From Dyella humicola (lineage in GTDB: Bacteria > Pseudomonadota > Gammaproteobacteria > Xanthomonadales > Rhodanobacteraceae), in contig NZ_JAPDPC010000001.1 of NCBI RefSeq assembly GCF_026283945.1, forward strand, positions 3,100,001-3,164,000: DNA of 64,000 bases. Reading direction: 5' to 3'. How positions within the stretch are numbered: the stretch's first letter is position 1; each line of letters opens with the position of its first letter. The translations under genes were made by a program, and so were the position numbers. Shown piece by piece: positions 26,726-35,524 of this stretch. A model generated the notes under the pieces. The model made no database searches. It was not told the origin of the DNA and worked only from the letters and a program-made list of their open reading frames with translations.

Positions 26726-27315
26726 GATGGTCTCCTAGATAGAGGCACAACTCAGGGCCGAGCTGCGATTGAATGCTACGAAGACGGGCCTTGTGCGACA
26801 TCGGGAACATCCCCCAGATTGCGCGCTAGCGACCCCCAATTTGGCGCTGACGGGAGCGCCACCTCCGCATCGCGCGGCTTTCGAGATGCGAAGAGCGCGA
26901 GCTCGGCATCCTCTCTCTCCCTGGCTAGGCCCTGCATCGTCCGAACAGAGCGGAACCTGATTCCCCATACCTGCAACAACAGCCATTGCGGCGTGCGGGA
27001 TGCCGACACCAGCCCAGCTCAAGCGCGCGCGCCGCCATCGCCCCTGGATTCCTCGTATACGTCGTGTTGACCCGCCAGCGGCGATTCTCCCGCGACACAA
27101 CGGCGCCACCGCATCGATCCCATGCTTTGTAGCCTCAGACTGCCCGTTCGCGCGGGAGGCCGGTTTCGCGGTTTTGCTGCGTTGGCTGCGTTTGCGGCGA
27201 TGGCATCCCGACGGAGGCCACCGTCGCGATCGCGATGCCGTTTCCATCGGCAACCTTTAGTGCGGGCGCGAACCCATCGACGGCCACACCGCATGCGACC
27301 ACTGGAGTATTCCGA
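26726..27315. other. 590-bp gap between DUF4242 gene and chloroperoxidase-like gene
   Basis: Divergent genes flank this stretch, so both promoters must lie here. Frames on either strand lack recognisable domains or ribosome sites. I see no convincing hexamers; GGAG before 27316 is the only clear signal. Confidence 0.4.
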
Positions 27316-28143
27316 ATGAGCAGCACCATCACCTCCAAAGACGGCGTCGACATCTTCTACAAGGACTGGGGCACGGGGCAGCCCATCGTGTTCAGTCACG
27401 GCTGGCCACTATCGGCCGATGATTGGGATACGCAGATGCTGTTCTTCCTGAGTCATGGCTATCGCGTGATCGCGCACGATCGGCGCGGCCATGGGCGCTC
27501 CACCCAGACGGCCGATGGCAACGACATGGACCACTACGCCGCCGATCTCGCGGCGCTGACGGAGGCCCTCGATCTGCGCGATGCCATCCACGTGGGTCAT
27601 TCGACGGGCGGCGGCGAAGTGGCGCGCTATGTGGCCCGCCATGGGCAGGAACGGACGGCGAAGATCGCTCTCATCAGCGCTGTGCCACCGATCATGGTCA
27701 AGAACAAGAACAACCCGGATGGAACCCCGATCGAAGTCTTCGATGGTTTGCGCGCGCTACTCGCAGCCAATCGGGCCCAGTTCTATGTGGACATTCCTTC
27801 AGGACCTTTCTATGGCTACAACCGCCCGGGTGCCAAGGTCGACGCGGGGATCATCCAGAACTGGTGGCGTCAGGGCATGATGGGCGGCACGAAGGCCCAC
27901 TACGATTGCATCAAGGCGTTCTCGGAAACCGACTTCACTGAGGACCTGAAGAACATTCACCAGCCTGCGTTGGTCCTGCATGGCGATGATGACCAGGTGG
28001 TGCCTTACAAAGACGCAGGTGTCCTTTCTGCGAAGCTGCTGAAAAACGCGACGCTCAAGATCTATCCCGGCTTTCCCCACGGTGCGTTCACCACCCACGC
28101 CGACGTGATCAATGCGGACCTGCTTGCCTTCATAAAGAGCTAG
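27316..28143 (+). CDS. Alpha/beta hydrolase, cofactor-free chloroperoxidase type
   Basis: A 275-residue cytosolic hydrolase of the perhydrolase/non-haem chloroperoxidase group. It starts [17 protein letters not shown]; the oxyanion loop is [11 protein letters not shown], the nucleophile elbow [13 protein letters not shown] with Ser, the acid in HGDDDQVVP, and the His in FPHGAFTTH near the end. These enzymes hydrolyse esters and can form peracids from acetate and peroxide. GGAG eight bases before the ATG at 27316 fixes the start. Unlike the hydrolases at 6796 and 36065 it has no signal peptide. Confidence 0.92.
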   Translation: MSSTITSKDGVDIFYKDWGTGQPIVFSHGWPLSADDWDTQMLFFLSHGYRVIAHDRRGHGRSTQTADGNDMDHYAADLAALTEALDLRDAIHVGHSTGGGEVARYVARHGQERTAKIALISAVPPIMVKNKNNPDGTPIEVFDGLRALLAANRAQFYVDIPSGPFYGYNRPGAKVDAGIIQNWWRQGMMGGTKAHYDCIKAFSETDFTEDLKNIHQPALVLHGDDDQVVPYKDAGVLSAKLLKNATLKIYPGFPHGAFTTHADVINADLLAFIKS

Positions 28144-28441
28144 CGCCACGTGCCCGGATGATCAGTTGATGCAGGCTCCCTGCTCCGCGCCATGTCCGCC
28201 GTCGAACGGGGCGCGGAACCGGTTGCAGAGCGGCGCTTCGCGCAGGCCGGGATCGCCGGGAAGTGGGTCGTGCCGCCGGGATCTTCTACCGTGATGTAAC
28301 TGACCATGACCATCGGGCGAATGCGATACAGAGGCCGGCCACCGGTATCTGGCGTATCTTCGCCATCCAGAGGGTAACAAGCTGCCGTGCATCGCATGGC
28401 AGGTTGATACGCCCTATTTTAATCATTGGGAAGGAAACATC
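28144..28441. other. Intergenic region before msrA
   Basis: 298 bp with no supported gene. Two overlapping minus-strand frames are short and unrecognised. GGAAGGAA at about 28429-28436 is the msrA ribosome site. Confidence 0.4.
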
Positions 28442-28951
28442 ATGACGACGAAAAGCGAAACGGCCATCCTCGCTGGCGGCTGCTTCTGGGGTATGCAGGA
28501 TCTGCTGCGGAGCTACCCGGGCGTGCTGTCGACGCGAGTGGGGTACTCAGGTGGTGATGAAGCCAACGCCACCTACCGCAACCATGGCACACATGCGGAA
28601 GCGATCGAGATCGTGTTTGATCCGAGTCGGCTCAGCTATCGCCAGATCCTCGAGTTCTTTTTCCAGATTCATGACCCGACCACGAAGAATCGCCAGGGCA
28701 ACGATGTGGGCCTGAGTTACCGCTCAGCCATCTTCTATCTCGACGACCAGCAGAGACACGAAGCCGAGGACGCCGTTGCCGACGCCGACGCATCCGGTCT
28801 CTGGCCCGGCAAGGTAGTCACCGAGATTGCCCCCGCGGGGCCGTTCTGGGAAGCCGAACCGGAACACCAGGACTATCTGGAACGCTATCCCAACGGATAC
28901 ACGTGTCACTTCATCCGACCGGATTGGAAGCTGCCCCGGCGCGGGCAATGA
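28442..28951 (+). CDS. msrA: Peptide-methionine (S)-S-oxide reductase
   Basis: A 169-residue MsrA that repairs oxidised methionine. The catalytic Cys is in [12 protein letters not shown] at about 14-15, followed by [20 protein letters not shown] and [16 protein letters not shown], all family signatures. The resolving Cys is probably in YTCHF near the end. A strong GGAAGGAA ribosome site precedes the ATG. It stands before rof and the cupin gene in the same direction and fits the local oxidative-stress theme (ohr, cupin). Confidence 0.95.
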   Translation: MTTKSETAILAGGCFWGMQDLLRSYPGVLSTRVGYSGGDEANATYRNHGTHAEAIEIVFDPSRLSYRQILEFFFQIHDPTTKNRQGNDVGLSYRSAIFYLDDQQRHEAEDAVADADASGLWPGKVVTEIAPAGPFWEAEPEHQDYLERYPNGYTCHFIRPDWKLPRRGQ

Positions 28952-29028
28952 TCCGTTGGGCCGATGTCACTGGCGACGTCATAACCACGTCGAAACGCCA
29001 CGCCCCCTCGTCCACAGGCACTCACTCC

Positions 29029-29280
29029 ATGGCTACCCAGCCGTCCGCCTACGTCCCGATCAGCTGTGAATTTCACGACCTGCTCGAAACACTCGCCACT
29101 ACGCGCCAGTTGGCACAGATTCGCTTTCGCGACCAAGAGGGCGTTGTGCAGCATCGCTCTGTGACCATTACCGATGTCTATGCCCGCGAGAGTGCCGAAT
29201 ATCTCTCGATGGGTTCCGGTGAAACCCTGCGCCTGGATCAACTGCTGGAAGTCGACAACGAACGTTTGACCGAGGTATGA
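29029..29280 (+). CDS. rof: Rho-binding antiterminator Rof
   Basis: An 83-residue protein of the ROF/YaeO family. It shows the Sm-like pattern AYVPISCEFHDLLETLATTRQ, then AEYLSMGSGETLRLDQLLEV. Rof binds the RNA-binding face of Rho and inhibits termination. The ATG at 29029 was chosen because homologues start at this position; an upstream frame to 28903 has no support. Its stop is immediately followed by GGAGG and the cupin start, so the two are coupled. Confidence 0.85.
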   Translation: MATQPSAYVPISCEFHDLLETLATTRQLAQIRFRDQEGVVQHRSVTITDVYARESAEYLSMGSGETLRLDQLLEVDNERLTEV

Positions 29281-29290
29281 GGAGGCTCTC

Positions 29291-29692
29291 ATGAAAGCGA
29301 CGCAAATCGCGGCCATCATGGCTCTCGCCATCGCCAGTGCCATAACGCCCCACCTAGGGCGGGCGCAGCAAGCGGGCGTCCATCGCACCGACCTTCAACG
29401 GCACGATCTCAGCATGCCTGGATGGGAGGCCATCCAGGTGCGCGTCGACATCGATCCCGGGGTGACTGCGCCGAATCACAGGCACCCCGGCGAAGAGATC
29501 ATCTACGTGCTTGCGGGCTCGCTGGAGTATCAACTCCAGGGCAAGCCCCCGGTGACGCTCAAAGCTGGCGATGTCCTGTTCGTCCCAGCGGGAGTCATCC
29601 ACAGCGCGAAAAACGTTGGCCACGATAACGCGTCGGAACTCGCGACCTACGTAGTCGAAAAAGGCAAGCCACTGGTCGAGCTGATCAAGTAG
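29291..29692 (+). CDS. Exported cupin-domain protein
   Basis: A 133-residue small cupin with a signal peptide (MALAIASAITPHLGRAQQ, cleavage near residue 26). Cupin motif 1 reads HRHPGEEIIYVLAGSLEYQ, giving two His and a Glu as metal ligands, and motif 2 is GDVLFVPAGVIHSAKN with a third His. It is a single-domain metal-binding beta barrel of unknown reaction, placed in the periplasm. A GAGGAGG ribosome site overlaps the rof stop. Confidence 0.88.
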   Translation: MKATQIAAIMALAIASAITPHLGRAQQAGVHRTDLQRHDLSMPGWEAIQVRVDIDPGVTAPNHRHPGEEIIYVLAGSLEYQLQGKPPVTLKAGDVLFVPAGVIHSAKNVGHDNASELATYVVEKGKPLVELIK

Positions 29693-29818
29693 GAAGCGAT
29701 CATCATCGGGTTTTGCCGGGCCCAGCGAGATCGACATCGATCTGACGGGAGCGCCTGTAGCGGGCGACATCGCGAAGCCGCAAGTGCCCGGGTTGGATCT
29801 TCGCCTCGGGCCGCGGTT

Positions 29819-30697
29819 TCAGGGCGTACTCGCCAGCCCGTGCGTGAGGCTCGGGAGTATTGGACGCTTGTCTGAGGCGTTCGGCTCTGCGCCGGCCACG
29901 GAGGCAAGGCCATAGCGCGCGGCGGGTTGGTCACGCGAGAGATTGGGCAGCAACTTCTGGCGCGCCTCTTCGTAGGCGCTCCAGTCGGCGCTATCGGGCA
30001 GTGAAGGGACCGTGAAGATCTCGCCCTGGTCCAGGCCAGCCAAAGCAGCATCCACCAGGTCCATCGCCGACATGACGATGCTGGATGGCAGCTTGTCGAC
30101 CGGGTGGCCAACCACGTCCCAGAACTCGGTGGCGATCGCGCCCGGCAGGACCGCCTGCACACGCAGGCCCTTGGCAGCCAGCTCGTGATGAAGCGAGCGC
30201 GTAAAGGCCAATACATAGGCCTTGGTGCCGCCGTACACGCCGTTGAGAATCTCCGGCGCCACGGCCACGATGGAGGCGACATTGATGATCGTGCCGCCAC
30301 CCCGTTCGACGAAGCCGGGCACGGCCGCGTAGGTGAGACGCGTGAGTGCGCTCACGTTGAGCGAAATCATTTCGGTCATGCGTGCGACGTCCGATGCCAG
30401 CAGCGGTGTGGCGGCACCAAAACCGGCGTTGTTGACCAACGCAGTAATGCTTCGGTCCTGGCGCAGCAGGTTCTCAACGCTGGCGAGTTCGGCGGGATCG
30501 TTGAGATCGGCAGGAAACACCTGGATCGAACGCCCCGTCTCGTCGGTCAGGCGACGCGCAAGCCCATCCAGCCGTTCGCGATTGCGGGCCACCAGGATCA
30601 GGTCATGACCGCGGCGCGCCAGGCGGTCTGCATAGATGGCACCAATGCCGCTGGAAGCGCCAGTGATGACAGCGGTGCCTTTGGAAGAGGAATTCAT
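29819..30697 (-). CDS. SDR family oxidoreductase
   Basis: A 292-residue short-chain dehydrogenase. The nucleotide-binding motif TGASSGIGA lies at about 12-20, NNAG follows, and the catalytic Ser sits in INVASIVA with Tyr-x3-Lys as GVYGGTKAY. Its length and C-terminal tail are longer than a minimal SDR. The ATG at 30695-30697 is preferred over an upstream in-frame start that would enter the regulator's promoter. It is divergent from the GlxA-type regulator, 74 bp apart, and is probably its target. Confidence 0.9.
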   Translation of the reverse strand: MNSSSKGTAVITGASSGIGAIYADRLARRGHDLILVARNRERLDGLARRLTDETGRSIQVFPADLNDPAELASVENLLRQDRSITALVNNAGFGAATPLLASDVARMTEMISLNVSALTRLTYAAVPGFVERGGGTIINVASIVAVAPEILNGVYGGTKAYVLAFTRSLHHELAAKGLRVQAVLPGAIATEFWDVVGHPVDKLPSSIVMSAMDLVDAALAGLDQGEIFTVPSLPDSADWSAYEEARQKLLPNLSRDQPAARYGLASVAGAEPNASDKRPILPSLTHGLASTP

Positions 30698-30716
30698 GTT
30701 GAGGTCTCGGTTTGCA

Positions 30717-30731
30717 CTGGCGGGATGCCAG
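30717..30731. promoter_or_regulatory. Small inverted repeat between SDR gene and GlxA-type regulator
   Basis: CTGGC-N5-GCCAG lies in the 74-bp divergent intergenic region. The position suits an operator serving both genes, but five-base arms are weak evidence. Confidence 0.3.
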
Positions 30732-30771
30732 CGTCGTGAAACCTTTATAGGTCGAATGCGTGTAGACTCAA

Positions 30772-31752
30772 ATGTCCGATATGCCACTTTTTATGCCATA
30801 CAGGAGATTTACCGTGCATCGCGTCGGCTTGGTGGTCTTTCCCGGCTTTCAGGCCATGAGCCTGGCAGCGGTCTCGGCGTTCGAATTCGCCAATCTCACC
30901 ATGGAGCGGAAGATTTATGAGATCCGCTACGTATCCGAAACGGGCGGCCCGGTTGCCGGCTCGTTCGGCATGACGATGCAAACGGATACTTTCGCCCGAC
31001 GCGGCTTTCACACCTTGTTGATCGGCGGAGGCGTGGGCATTCCCGACTCGACGCCCGACTTGCTTCGGTGCATACGCAACGCTGCCCGCCGCTCGCGGCG
31101 CGTCGCCTCAATTTGCACCGGTGCCTTCCTTCTGGCCGAAGCGGGCCTGCTGGACGGGCGCCGTGCCACTACGCACTGGCTGCTCGCACCTCAGCTCAAG
31201 CAGCGCTATCCCCAAGTCAATGTTGAAGAGGATCGCATCTTCATCATCGATGGACCGACCTGGACATCGGCGGGCATGAGTGCGGGTGTCGATCTGGCAC
31301 TGGCCATGGTCGAAAAGGATCTGGGCCCGGAGGTGGCACGCAAGGTGGCCCAACTACTGGTGGTCTATCACCGTCGCGCAGGCGGCCAGTCGCAATTCTC
31401 CGCCCTGCTGGAATTGGAGCCCAAATCGGACCGCATCCAGCATGCACTGAGCTACGCGAAAAGCCATCTGCGGTCGGCGCTCACGGTAGAAGAACTGGCC
31501 GCTGCCGCCAACCTCAGCCCGCGGCAGTTCAGCCGCACATTTCGCGCCGAGACCGGCCAGTCGCCTGCCAAAGCAGTGGAACACCTGCGGGTCGAAGCGG
31601 CCCGCCTGATGATGGAACAGACGCGACATCCCGTTGAGGTTGTGGCACGCGAAGTGGGCTTTGACGATCGCGAGCGCATGCGGCGTGCCTTCGTGCGGAT
31701 GTTCGGAAAGCCACCTCAGGCGATGAGGCGCGAAGCGCCAGGCCCGGTGTAA
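30772..31752 (+). CDS. GlxA-family AraC-type transcriptional regulator
   Basis: A 326-residue regulator. The N-terminal DJ-1/PfpI-like domain (VGLVVFPGFQAMSLA; SICTGAFLLAEAGLLDGRRATTHW with the nucleophile-elbow Cys) is followed by an AraC double helix-turn-helix from about residue 225 (LTVEELAAAANLSPRQFSRT and PVEVVAREVGFDDRERMRRAF). GlxA-type proteins sense small metabolites and activate adjacent genes. It diverges from the SDR gene at 30697. Confidence 0.92.
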   Translation: MSDMPLFMPYRRFTVHRVGLVVFPGFQAMSLAAVSAFEFANLTMERKIYEIRYVSETGGPVAGSFGMTMQTDTFARRGFHTLLIGGGVGIPDSTPDLLRCIRNAARRSRRVASICTGAFLLAEAGLLDGRRATTHWLLAPQLKQRYPQVNVEEDRIFIIDGPTWTSAGMSAGVDLALAMVEKDLGPEVARKVAQLLVVYHRRAGGQSQFSALLELEPKSDRIQHALSYAKSHLRSALTVEELAAAANLSPRQFSRTFRAETGQSPAKAVEHLRVEAARLMMEQTRHPVEVVAREVGFDDRERMRRAFVRMFGKPPQAMRREAPGPV

Positions 31753-31820
31753 AACGAAGCATCCGCAAGCCGCACGTCAGCGGCCACGTGGCTGCGGAGT
31801 CCTGCGGGTGGCGCGGCCCG

Positions 31821-33140
31821 TCACGGCAAGATGATGGTTGCCGTGAGACCTCCGCCCTCGCGGTTGCCAAGGGTCAGGCTTCCACCCATGGAGCTCGTCA
31901 GTTGTGCCGCGATGGCCAAGCCCAGTCCCACGCCGCCCGTATCGCGGTTTCTCGATGCCTCCAATCGATAGAACGGTTGCAATACCTGCTCCAGTTCCTC
32001 GTCGGCAATACCGGGACCACGGTCCGACACCGCCATGCACAGGGCACCCTGCCCGTTCCGCCAGGCGGCAACTTCCGCGACGCCGCCGTATTTGATGGCG
32101 TTGTCGATAAGGTTGCCGAGAACGCGCCGCAACGCCTGTCGGCGGATCATGGTGGAACCGCTGACCGACGCCACGAGGGAAACCGGCCGCCCCACATCCT
32201 GATAGTCGAACACGAGGCTCTCGAGAAAAGCACCCACATCCATGCGTACCGGCGCCTCTGCTCCACCATGCGCGCTTCGGGCGTAGGCCACACCCTCGCG
32301 CACAAGCTGTTCCATCGCGCGCAAATCATCGAGAATCTTCTGCTTCGTCACACAGTCTTCCAACGCCTCGGCGCGTAGACGCATGCGTGTAATGGGTGTC
32401 TGCAAGTCGTGAGAAATCGACGCGAGGATATGCAGACGCTCCTTCAAATGGCGACGGATGCGTTCCTGCATAGCATTGAAGGCCGCGGCTGCCTGGGCGA
32501 CTTCGGTTGGTCCTTCCTCACTCATGTCGGGTCCGTCAGCCGTAGGCATCAAGGTTTCCGCGGCCTTCGCCAGGTTGCTCAAGGGGCGCGTTGCCAGCCG
32601 CACGGCAAGCCACGTGAACAACAACAAGAGCAGCACCTGCAGAAACAAAACAAAGGGGAGCCATTGCGCTACGGGCATGAGACGTGGCGTGATGTCGAGG
32701 GTAAGCGGCGAACCATCGCGCAAGGTGAAGTGCACCTGGTAACGGCCCCGCGCGGCGGCGATGGCGTCGCCGTGCACGCGGAAGTCCGCGCCAACTTCCT
32801 TGGCGATCAGGCGCGTGACGTCCCGCGAACGAGTCGTGGTCAACGGAACGCCAGGTTGGCCAGGATCAAGCACGAAATGGTAATTGTCTCGCCGCAGTCG
32901 CCCTAGCCAGTCCGGACGCTCAGGCGCCGGCAAATGGTCAAGCACGGCGACCGACGTCCCTATGTCATGCTCCATGGTGTTTAGCATGACGGTGGTGGCG
33001 CTTTGATAGCGCTCATAGAACAGCAGCGCGAGCGAAAGCCCCTGAGCAAGCATCAGGCCGGCAAAGATGATCAGGTAAAGCCGCGAGGCCATGCTGCGCG
33101 GCAGCCAGCGCCAGGCGACGGCCGGGGCCTCCGCGCTCAT
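31821..33140 (-). CDS. Sensor histidine kinase
   Basis: A 439-residue inner-membrane kinase with two membrane helices (about 17-35 and 160-180) flanking a periplasmic sensor of about 120 residues. A HAMP linker follows, then the H-box ASISHDLQTPITRMRLR with the phospho-His, and an ATPase domain (N-box LGNLIDNAIKYGG, G1 DRGPGIADEELEQV, G2 GGVGLGLAI). It overlaps the response regulator by four bases. The periplasmic sensor has no recognised fold. The signal may be metal or oxidant stress, inferred from the TlpA-like gene upstream and the bufferin operon opposite. Confidence 0.93.
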   Translation of the reverse strand: MSAEAPAVAWRWLPRSMASRLYLIIFAGLMLAQGLSLALLFYERYQSATTVMLNTMEHDIGTSVAVLDHLPAPERPDWLGRLRRDNYHFVLDPGQPGVPLTTTRSRDVTRLIAKEVGADFRVHGDAIAAARGRYQVHFTLRDGSPLTLDITPRLMPVAQWLPFVLFLQVLLLLLFTWLAVRLATRPLSNLAKAAETLMPTADGPDMSEEGPTEVAQAAAAFNAMQERIRRHLKERLHILASISHDLQTPITRMRLRAEALEDCVTKQKILDDLRAMEQLVREGVAYARSAHGGAEAPVRMDVGAFLESLVFDYQDVGRPVSLVASVSGSTMIRRQALRRVLGNLIDNAIKYGGVAEVAAWRNGQGALCMAVSDRGPGIADEELEQVLQPFYRLEASRNRDTGGVGLGLAIAAQLTSSMGGSLTLGNREGGGLTATIILP

Positions 33141-33877
33141 GCATCGCTCCCGGGCACGGTCACCGGCATACAGAACACATAACCCTCGCTACGGACGGTC
33201 TTGATATAGGACTGATCTTTCGCGTCGTCGTCGAGACGACTTCTCAGTCGGCTCACCAGCAGGTCGATGGAGCGATCGAACAACTCCGCATCCCTGCCCT
33301 GGGTCAGGTTGAGCAGCTGGTCCCTCGACAGCACGCGTTGCGGGTGATCGAGAAAGACCCGCAGCAAGCGGAACTCGGCACCGCTCAATGAAATGATCGT
33401 GCCACCCTCGTCGAGCAGATGACGTGCCGCGGTGTCCAGCCGCCACCGGCCGAACGCCAGCATGTCCGCCGATTCGGTGATGCGCAGATTCGGCGGCAAC
33501 ATGCGCGTGCGCCGAATCACGGCCTTGATGCGCGCAAGCAACTCGCGCGGCGAGAACGGCTTGACCACATAGTCGTCGGCGCCCATTTCCAAGCCGATGA
33601 TGCGATCGGTTTCATCATCCCGCGCCGTCAGCAGGAGGATCGGCACGGCGCGATGCTTGCCGCTGCGCAAAGTCCGGCAGAGCACCAGGCCATCGTCGCC
33701 GGGCATCATGATGTCGAGCACGATCAGGTCGAACGCCGACGTATCGAGCTGCGCAAACATGTCGCGCCCATCCACGGCGGCACTGGCGCGCAGGCCGTTC
33801 TTGCGCAGGTAGTCCGCGACCCCCGTGCGAATGTCGTGATCGTCATCGACGACAAGAATGTGATCGATATGTTCCAT
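33137..33877 (-). CDS. OmpR-family response regulator
   Basis: A 246-residue regulator: receiver domain with the acidic pair DDD near the start, the phospho-acceptor Asp in IVLDIMMPGDDG, the switch Thr in LLTAR and Lys in VKPFSP. A winged-helix DNA-binding domain follows (GAEFRLLRVFLDHPQRVLSRDQLL; RSIDLLVSRLRSRL; IKTVRSEGYVF). The ATG at 33875-33877 starts 43 bases after the TlpA-like gene. OmpR-family proteins bind tandem direct repeats with 10-11 bp period; two such repeats lie at 34570-34640 in the intergenic region upstream of this operon. Confidence 0.94.
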   Translation of the reverse strand: MEHIDHILVVDDDHDIRTGVADYLRKNGLRASAAVDGRDMFAQLDTSAFDLIVLDIMMPGDDGLVLCRTLRSGKHRAVPILLLTARDDETDRIIGLEMGADDYVVKPFSPRELLARIKAVIRRTRMLPPNLRITESADMLAFGRWRLDTAARHLLDEGGTIISLSGAEFRLLRVFLDHPQRVLSRDQLLNLTQGRDAELFDRSIDLLVSRLRSRLDDDAKDQSYIKTVRSEGYVFCMPVTVPGSDA

Positions 33878-33920
33878 GTCTACCCATCCCAAGGATTACG
33901 TCGCTCTCATGCCTCACGCG

Positions 33921-34466
33921 TCAGGACGGTTCGCCGAGCAACACCTGAACGCGCTTTTCGGTGTCTTCATAGTCACCCTCGCCGAAGTGGCTATACACGA
34001 TGCGACCATCGCGATCGATCAGATAGATGGCCGGCCAGTAGCGATTTCCGTAGGCATTCCAGATGCGAGAGTCATTATCCACCGCAACCGGCCAGGTGAT
34101 GCTGAACTCATTCAAGGCAGCCTGAAGGCTCCGCGCGTCCCGTTCCTCGTCGTACTCGGGCGTATGTACCCCGACGACGACCAGGCCGTCCTTGCCGTAT
34201 TTTTCATAAAGCGCCTTCGTGTGGGGCAGCACGTGAATGCAGTTGATGCACTCGCGCGCCCAGAACTCCACCAGCACGACCTTGCCGCGCAGTTTTTCCA
34301 GCGACAGCGGCGGCGAATTGAGCCAACGATTCGCGCCGACGAGGTCTGGGGCCGGCGTTCCCGGCGCGTGCTCCTGAGCGCTTGCCGTACTCCAGGCATT
34401 GGGCCAGACGGCGATGAATGCGGCGCTTAGGGCGGCCAGGACGGCTGCTAGACGCAGAAATTTCAT
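33921..34466 (-). CDS. TlpA/DipZ-like exported thioredoxin-fold protein
   Basis: A 181-residue periplasmic thioredoxin-like protein with an N-terminal signal or anchor (LAAVLAALSAAFIAVWP). The active site is ECINCIH, Cys73 and Cys76, a CxxC of the DipZ C-terminal type rather than the CGPC or CPxC of thioredoxin and TlpA. WPVAVDNDSRIWNAYGNRYWPAIYLID carries the cis-Pro region. Likely role: disulfide reduction or copper-site thiol maintenance in the periplasm. It is first in an operon with the two-component genes. Confidence 0.88.
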   Translation of the reverse strand: MKFLRLAAVLAALSAAFIAVWPNAWSTASAQEHAPGTPAPDLVGANRWLNSPPLSLEKLRGKVVLVEFWARECINCIHVLPHTKALYEKYGKDGLVVVGVHTPEYDEERDARSLQAALNEFSITWPVAVDNDSRIWNAYGNRYWPAIYLIDRDGRIVYSHFGEGDYEDTEKRVQVLLGEPS

Positions 34467-34569
34467 AAGGCTTGCCTCGCGGACAGGGAGGGCGGTGCCA
34501 CAGCGCACCGCCATACGTCCTATTGAATCGACTCCGTTTATCTCAGGCGTGTCCGCTTTACCGGCTTTT

Positions 34570-34585
34570 TGTATCCGTATGTACA
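34570..34585 (+). promoter_or_regulatory. OmpR-type direct-repeat box, copy 1
   Basis: TGTATC, four bases, TGTACA: two half-sites with a 10-bp period. It resembles the inverted form of the E. coli RstA box (TGTAAC-N4-TGTA). It is a probable binding site for the adjacent response regulator. Confidence 0.55.
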
Positions 34586-34624
34586 GCGCCGCCGGACCGC
34601 GCTGCACGCGTTCAGCGGGACTTT

Positions 34625-34640
34625 TGTATCGGGATGTATC
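34625..34640 (+). promoter_or_regulatory. OmpR-type direct-repeat box, copy 2
   Basis: TGTATC-GGGA-TGTATC, a perfect six-base direct repeat at 10-bp period, preceded by TTT as in copy 1. The two boxes share the pattern TGTATC-N3-A-TGTA and lie about five helical turns apart. Confidence 0.58.
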
Positions 34641-34781
34641 CAGCCCCCGTCGCGACACATTGCGATGCCTTTTGGCGCTCGGCGCGACACACCGTGGATA
34701 CGTCGCGGCGGTTTCCTATGCCCTCCAGCCGATCCTTCGCCACCACTCGGGGCGCGCGGCCATTCAACCAGGAAACCGATC

Positions 34782-35201
34782 ATGTCCCAGAGCAACGCCA
34801 TTCTCTACACCGGCAAGACCCATACCACTGGTGGCCGTGATGGCCAGTCACGCAGCAGCGACAACCGCCTCGACATCAGGCTGTCGCTACCCGGCTCCAA
34901 CGGCACCGGCACCAACCCGGAACAACTGTTCGCCGCTGGCTGGTCTGCCTGCTTCCTCGGTGCCATGCAGCGCAACGCGCAGGCGCTGGGCGTCCGCTTC
35001 CCGGCCGATGCTGCGGTCGACGCCGAGGTGGACCTCGCCAACACGGCCGAGAAGAGCTTCTTCTTGCAGGCGCGCCTCAACGTGAGCTTGCCCGGGCTGG
35101 ATCGCGCCGAGGCCCAGTCCATCGTCGATCTCGCCCATCAGACCTGCCCATATTCCAAGGCGATCCGCGGAAACATCGACGTCGTCACCTCCCTCGTCTG
35201 A
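34782..35201 (+). CDS. ohr: Organic hydroperoxide resistance protein (Ohr/OsmC family)
   Basis: A 139-residue thiol peroxidase that reduces organic hydroperoxides. It shows the Ohr pattern [19 protein letters not shown], then [22 protein letters not shown] with the peroxidatic Cys, and [12 protein letters not shown] with the resolving Cys. The ATG at 34782 has an AGGAAA site. It lies 47 bp upstream of bufA1 in the same direction, so it may be the first gene of the bufferin operon. No ohrR repressor is adjacent; the direct repeats upstream suggest two-component control instead. Confidence 0.93.
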   Translation: MSQSNAILYTGKTHTTGGRDGQSRSSDNRLDIRLSLPGSNGTGTNPEQLFAAGWSACFLGAMQRNAQALGVRFPADAAVDAEVDLANTAEKSFFLQARLNVSLPGLDRAEAQSIVDLAHQTCPYSKAIRGNIDVVTSLV

Positions 35202-35248
35202 ACCACGCTCCCATCCGAGCTCTATCCCACGTATCCACGGAGAATCCC

Positions 35249-35524
35249 ATGAAACGCACACACGCCACGCTCGCCGCCACGTTTGCCCTCGGTCTCGCCT
35301 GCCTCGCCTCGATCGGCCACGCCGAGGACGCCAAGAAGCCCATGGAAAAATGCTATGGCGTCGCTCTCGCCGGCAAGAACGATTGCGCCGCCGGTGCCGG
35401 CACGAGCTGCGCAGGCACGGCGAAAGCCAACTACCAGGGCAATGCCTGGGTGCTCGTCGACAAAGGGACATGCACCACGATCAAGACGCCCAAGGGCCAC
35501 GGCTCCCTCGGGGCGCAGTCGTAA
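35249..35524 (+). CDS. bufA1: BufA1-family bufferin precursor (DUF2282)
   Basis: A 91-residue precursor of the DUF2282 family, now known as bufferins: exported, ribosomally made, metal-binding peptides. A Sec signal (hydrophobic [15 protein letters not shown], cleavage near residue 25) is followed by a mature part with four Cys in the family pattern [17 protein letters not shown] and GTC. In the described systems the MNIO enzyme BufB modifies Cys residues, and the product sequesters copper in the periplasm. Unusually it is separated from bufB by doxX, a hydrolase and bufA2. The stop overlaps the doxX ATG by one base. Confidence 0.9.
   Translation: MKRTHATLAATFALGLACLASIGHAEDAKKPMEKCYGVALAGKNDCAAGAGTSCAGTAKANYQGNAWVLVDKGTCTTIKTPKGHGSLGAQS

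Larger units (their letters stand above)
34467..34781. promoter_or_regulatory. Divergent intergenic control region between tlpA-RR-HK and ohr-buf operons
   Basis: 315 bp between divergent operons with no coding sequence. It holds two direct-repeat boxes at 34570-34585 and 34625-34640 (separate entries), spaced 55 bp apart. AGGAAA before 34782 is the ohr ribosome site. Confidence 0.6.

Noticed and set aside
26735-27253. 172-codon minus-strand open frame before the chloroperoxidase-like gene
   Set aside because: Low-complexity, Arg/Ser/Ala-rich translation, no ribosome site and no recognisable motif.
28140-28397. Possible frameshifted pseudogene between the chloroperoxidase-like gene and msrA
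   Set aside because: Two minus-strand frames could be joined by a shift, but neither half resembles a protein family I know, so decay of a real gene is not supported.
34721-34781. Extending ohr upstream to an earlier in-frame start
   Set aside because: Would place over 70 extra residues before the conserved Ohr N-terminus and run through the direct-repeat region; AGGAAA directly precedes the chosen ATG.
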